Source: Eledone cirrhosa
Lineage: Eukaryota > Mollusca > Cephalopoda > Octopoda > Eledonidae
Direction of reading: 5' to 3'
NCBI GenBank assembly: GCA_964016885.1
Contig: OZ024743.1
Location: 75,902,240-75,966,239 of the forward strand
DNA: 64,000 bases
The stretch's first letter is position 1; each line of letters begins with the position of its first letter. The notes below the pieces were generated by a model that was not told the DNA's origin, made no database searches, and worked only from the letters and a program-made list of their open reading frames with translations. Both the position numbers and the translations under genes were made by a program. This document shows positions 62,150-64,000 of the stretch, one piece after another.

Positions 62150-63045
62150 ATATGTATATATGCAGTTATTACATACTGAATTTCTGTAATGTTTTACATA
62201 TTTTTACAGTTCCATTAATGGACTGTACTTGCAACTTCCTAACTAGTCACGTCCTTTCTGGTTATGGGAACCTCAGCTTCTCAAGATTTGTACTGAGGAC
62301 GTCAGTAACAAATCTCAGAGCCCCAATAATCACAGGTATAAATCTGGTATAGTCAGGCTGGAGTATCTGCAGATTCCTCAGTTCAGCATATATGACCTTT
62401 TCGCTAATCTTTAATATTATATTGCCATCTGTTGGGCAGCTAACTTCCACTACTGTACATGTCTTCATTTCTCTGTCCAATATCAATATATCTGGTCTGT
62501 TGTGTTTTCATTTTATTGGGGCTTTTACTGGAACATTCCACCAGTACTCTGATATATTATGTATATGTATTGTCTTCCGCGTTGCTGTAGCCTTTAATAT
62601 GTTTACTGTTCGGGCTATCTTTTCTACGGATTGCATTGTACAGTGTTTTGGCCTCTACATCATGCCTCATAGGTAGATAGTACCGTGATGACATCTTTAG
62701 ACAGCTGCTTATGACATGGGGGACATCAATTTTTATTCTGCAGAATCTGTATTTGTTGTCACATCTAGGAGTTTTGCCTGCATCCCTATCTCTTTTGTGA
62801 ATCAGGGATTTTGTTATTATTTCCAGTTCTTGGATTACAAAAGCATATCCTTCAAAGTGAGAGCTAATATATCAGTTGTTGGTCCAAGATAGACTACTTT
62901 GCTTATCTATATTACTCTCACTTTGAAACTTTCTCACAACAAAGTCATGCATAGCTTTTTTGCTGATAAGCCTGCAGTTTTTCATCCGTGGATTCACTGC
63001 GGTATTACTGCGTAATTTCCTTGTGTGAGAGGTTTTGGCTATCAT
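62150..63045 (-). pseudogene. LINE with restriction-like endonuclease, C-terminal half
   Basis: A single minus-strand frame runs from about 63,045 to a TAA at 62,262, about 261 codons with two in-frame TGA stops. In order it shows RMKNCRLISKKAMHDFVVRK, the linker YISSHFEGYAFVIQELEI, a zinc knuckle, RYYLPMRHDV, and RPDILILDREMKTCTVVEV. The last is the RPD-x14-E signature of the restriction-like endonuclease of R2/R4/NeSL-type LINEs (Asp codon 62,490-62,492, Glu 62,445-62,447). FIPVIIGALRFVTDVLSTNL follows. The knuckle should read C-x2-C-x8-H-x4-C, but the first Cys is Tyr (YRFC). The stops look like CGA to TGA and TGG to TGA changes, judged by family resemblance. Past the TAA, sequence matching the C-terminus of copy A at 55,791-55,985 continues to about 62,150. 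Inactive relic. Confidence 0.83.
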
Positions 63046-63555
63046 TCAGGGAGTATTTCTCAAGAAGCTACTTCTCAATCTAAACTATAATAAAGTAAGG
63101 AGTGCGGGACTGCGTACGGTTTATAATTTTTTTTATCCCATTAGTAAAATAAGTTGGATTACTTTGAATAAATAATGAATGAATATTACATAATTTATCT
63201 ACTAAATTTCGTAGCTGTTGATTAAATATATTTTATTGTTTATTTAAAGATTCACTTTAAAATTTTCATATGTCAACACTTCCGGTTAGCGATCGCTTAA
63301 ATAAACATTCATATATTTCCGTCACTAATTTTCTCCTAATGCAGTTTATATATAATATTGTCTTTTTAATGTATCATGGATTACGTTACTGACTACATAA
63401 GACAGTGTAACGCAGTCTTCGTTCAATTTCTGTGTATATTGTCAATAGCGATTTTATTTGATATATCATATCTACATGCATATATACTTGCGTATAACAT
63501 CAATATGTACACTACACATGCTAGAAGAAAACCACGCGAAAGGTGGTTTTTCTGC
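63046..63555. other. AT-rich stretch inside the LINE relic
   Basis: Separates the two parts of the restriction-like-endonuclease LINE. No coding signature seen. It is either a secondary insertion or strongly decayed LINE sequence. A short inverted repeat (AAAACCAC with GTGGTTTT) occurs at about 63,499-63,550. Confidence 0.55.
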
Positions 63556-63845
63556 TAGTTCTCATAATGTCATCTGTCTCATTTAGACAGACTTGTCCTA
63601 TGGATGGGTTTCAATGTTTGGTTGTTTGTAGATGTTGTCAGAGGAATATGATGTGACACTCAAATACTGTCTGGATTGATGTTAAGGCTCTGTTTCCCTG
63701 TTTACATTTTAGGTAGTGGTGGTCTATGTCACCGTTGATGTGGAAGTTTCCGGTGTTGTTTAGAATGTTTCAAGTTTTAACATCAATAGATCGGATCTCA
63801 TCTGGCGTCCAGTCAAGTAGTCCAAATGTTGGTATTAGTATGTAT
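63556..63845 (-). pseudogene. LINE with restriction-like endonuclease, post-RT segment
   Basis: The minus strand encodes LIPTFGLLDWTPDEIRSIDV, an in-frame TGA, NILNNTGNFHINGDIDHHYL and ALTSIQTVFECHIIFL. The pattern WT-x-x-E-I-R-x-[IL]-D-x-KT followed by a D-[IV]-D-x-x-YL block is typical of the region just after the RT domain in R2/NeSL-type LINEs. It lies upstream of, and in the same strand as, the endonuclease part, so both belong to one 5'-truncated element. A (TA)n/(TATG)n stretch follows at its 5' side. Confidence 0.7.
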
Positions 63846-63944
63846 GTATATATATATATGTATATATATATATCTGATTTTTGCGTTTCGTTTCGCCTTT
63901 TCTACCCGCCGAAATGCGATTCTCGCTGAATCTATATTTGTATG

Positions 63945-63978
<34 letters not shown>

Positions 63979-64000
63979 TGTATGTATGTGTGTATATATA
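63838..64000. repeat. TA and TATG microsatellites at window end
   Basis: TATG and TA repeats at 63,838-63,872, about 60 bp of other sequence, then TATG repeats from about 63,935 to the window end, where the tract is cut. Confidence 0.9.

Overview
The window looks like intergenic or intronic DNA from a mollusc, most probably a cephalopod of the octopus type. The grounds are tRNA-derived SINEs whose heads resemble published octopus families, abundant LINE, Penelope-like and mariner debris, and very frequent TA, TATG and CA microsatellites. I recognise no host protein-coding gene, no rRNA and no functional tRNA gene. Every coding signal I can support is a retroelement or DNA-transposon relic. 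Family calls rest on motif recognition by eye; no database was searched.

Region 1 (1-45,101) is one tandem satellite with a 28-bp AT-rich monomer, about 1,580 copies, all in one orientation. It is built from nested higher-order repeats (HORs) whose period changes along the array: about 1.8, 2.0, 1.45, 3.0 and 3.5 kb, then 258 and 191 bp. A 641-bp LINE piece (42,170-42,810) interrupts it. The LINE piece has an inverted 5' part, a sense 3' part and a 13-bp flanking duplication, as expected from twin-primed retrotransposition. Monomers become short and irregular at the right edge, and the array stops inside a truncated mariner-type transposase (45,101-45,824).

Region 2 (45,825-48,690) holds part of a SINE, a 394-bp near-perfect palindrome, many (TA)n tracts, two inverted hammerhead-ribozyme-like motifs and a hairpin.

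Region 3 (48,690-54,350) holds a 46-bp minisatellite, three tRNA-derived SINEs (one with a perfect 19-bp target-site duplication), a LINE 3' end broken by a 61-bp duplication, a LINE C-terminal piece lying between GATA-type microsatellites, a 222-bp polypyrimidine tract, and a minisatellite grown out of retroelement coding sequence.

Region 4 (54,350-64,000) holds two retroelement 3' ends attached to (TATG)n, two remnants of a LINE with a restriction-like endonuclease, and a Penelope-like element arranged as a 2.3-kb inverted structure with a hammerhead core in each arm. A further hammerhead-like motif, a short palindrome and one more tRNA-derived SINE are also present.

The elements do not form a pathway. 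The window records repeated retrotransposition, palindrome formation and tandem amplification. The most unusual parts are the HOR-structured satellite and the cluster of hammerhead-like folds.
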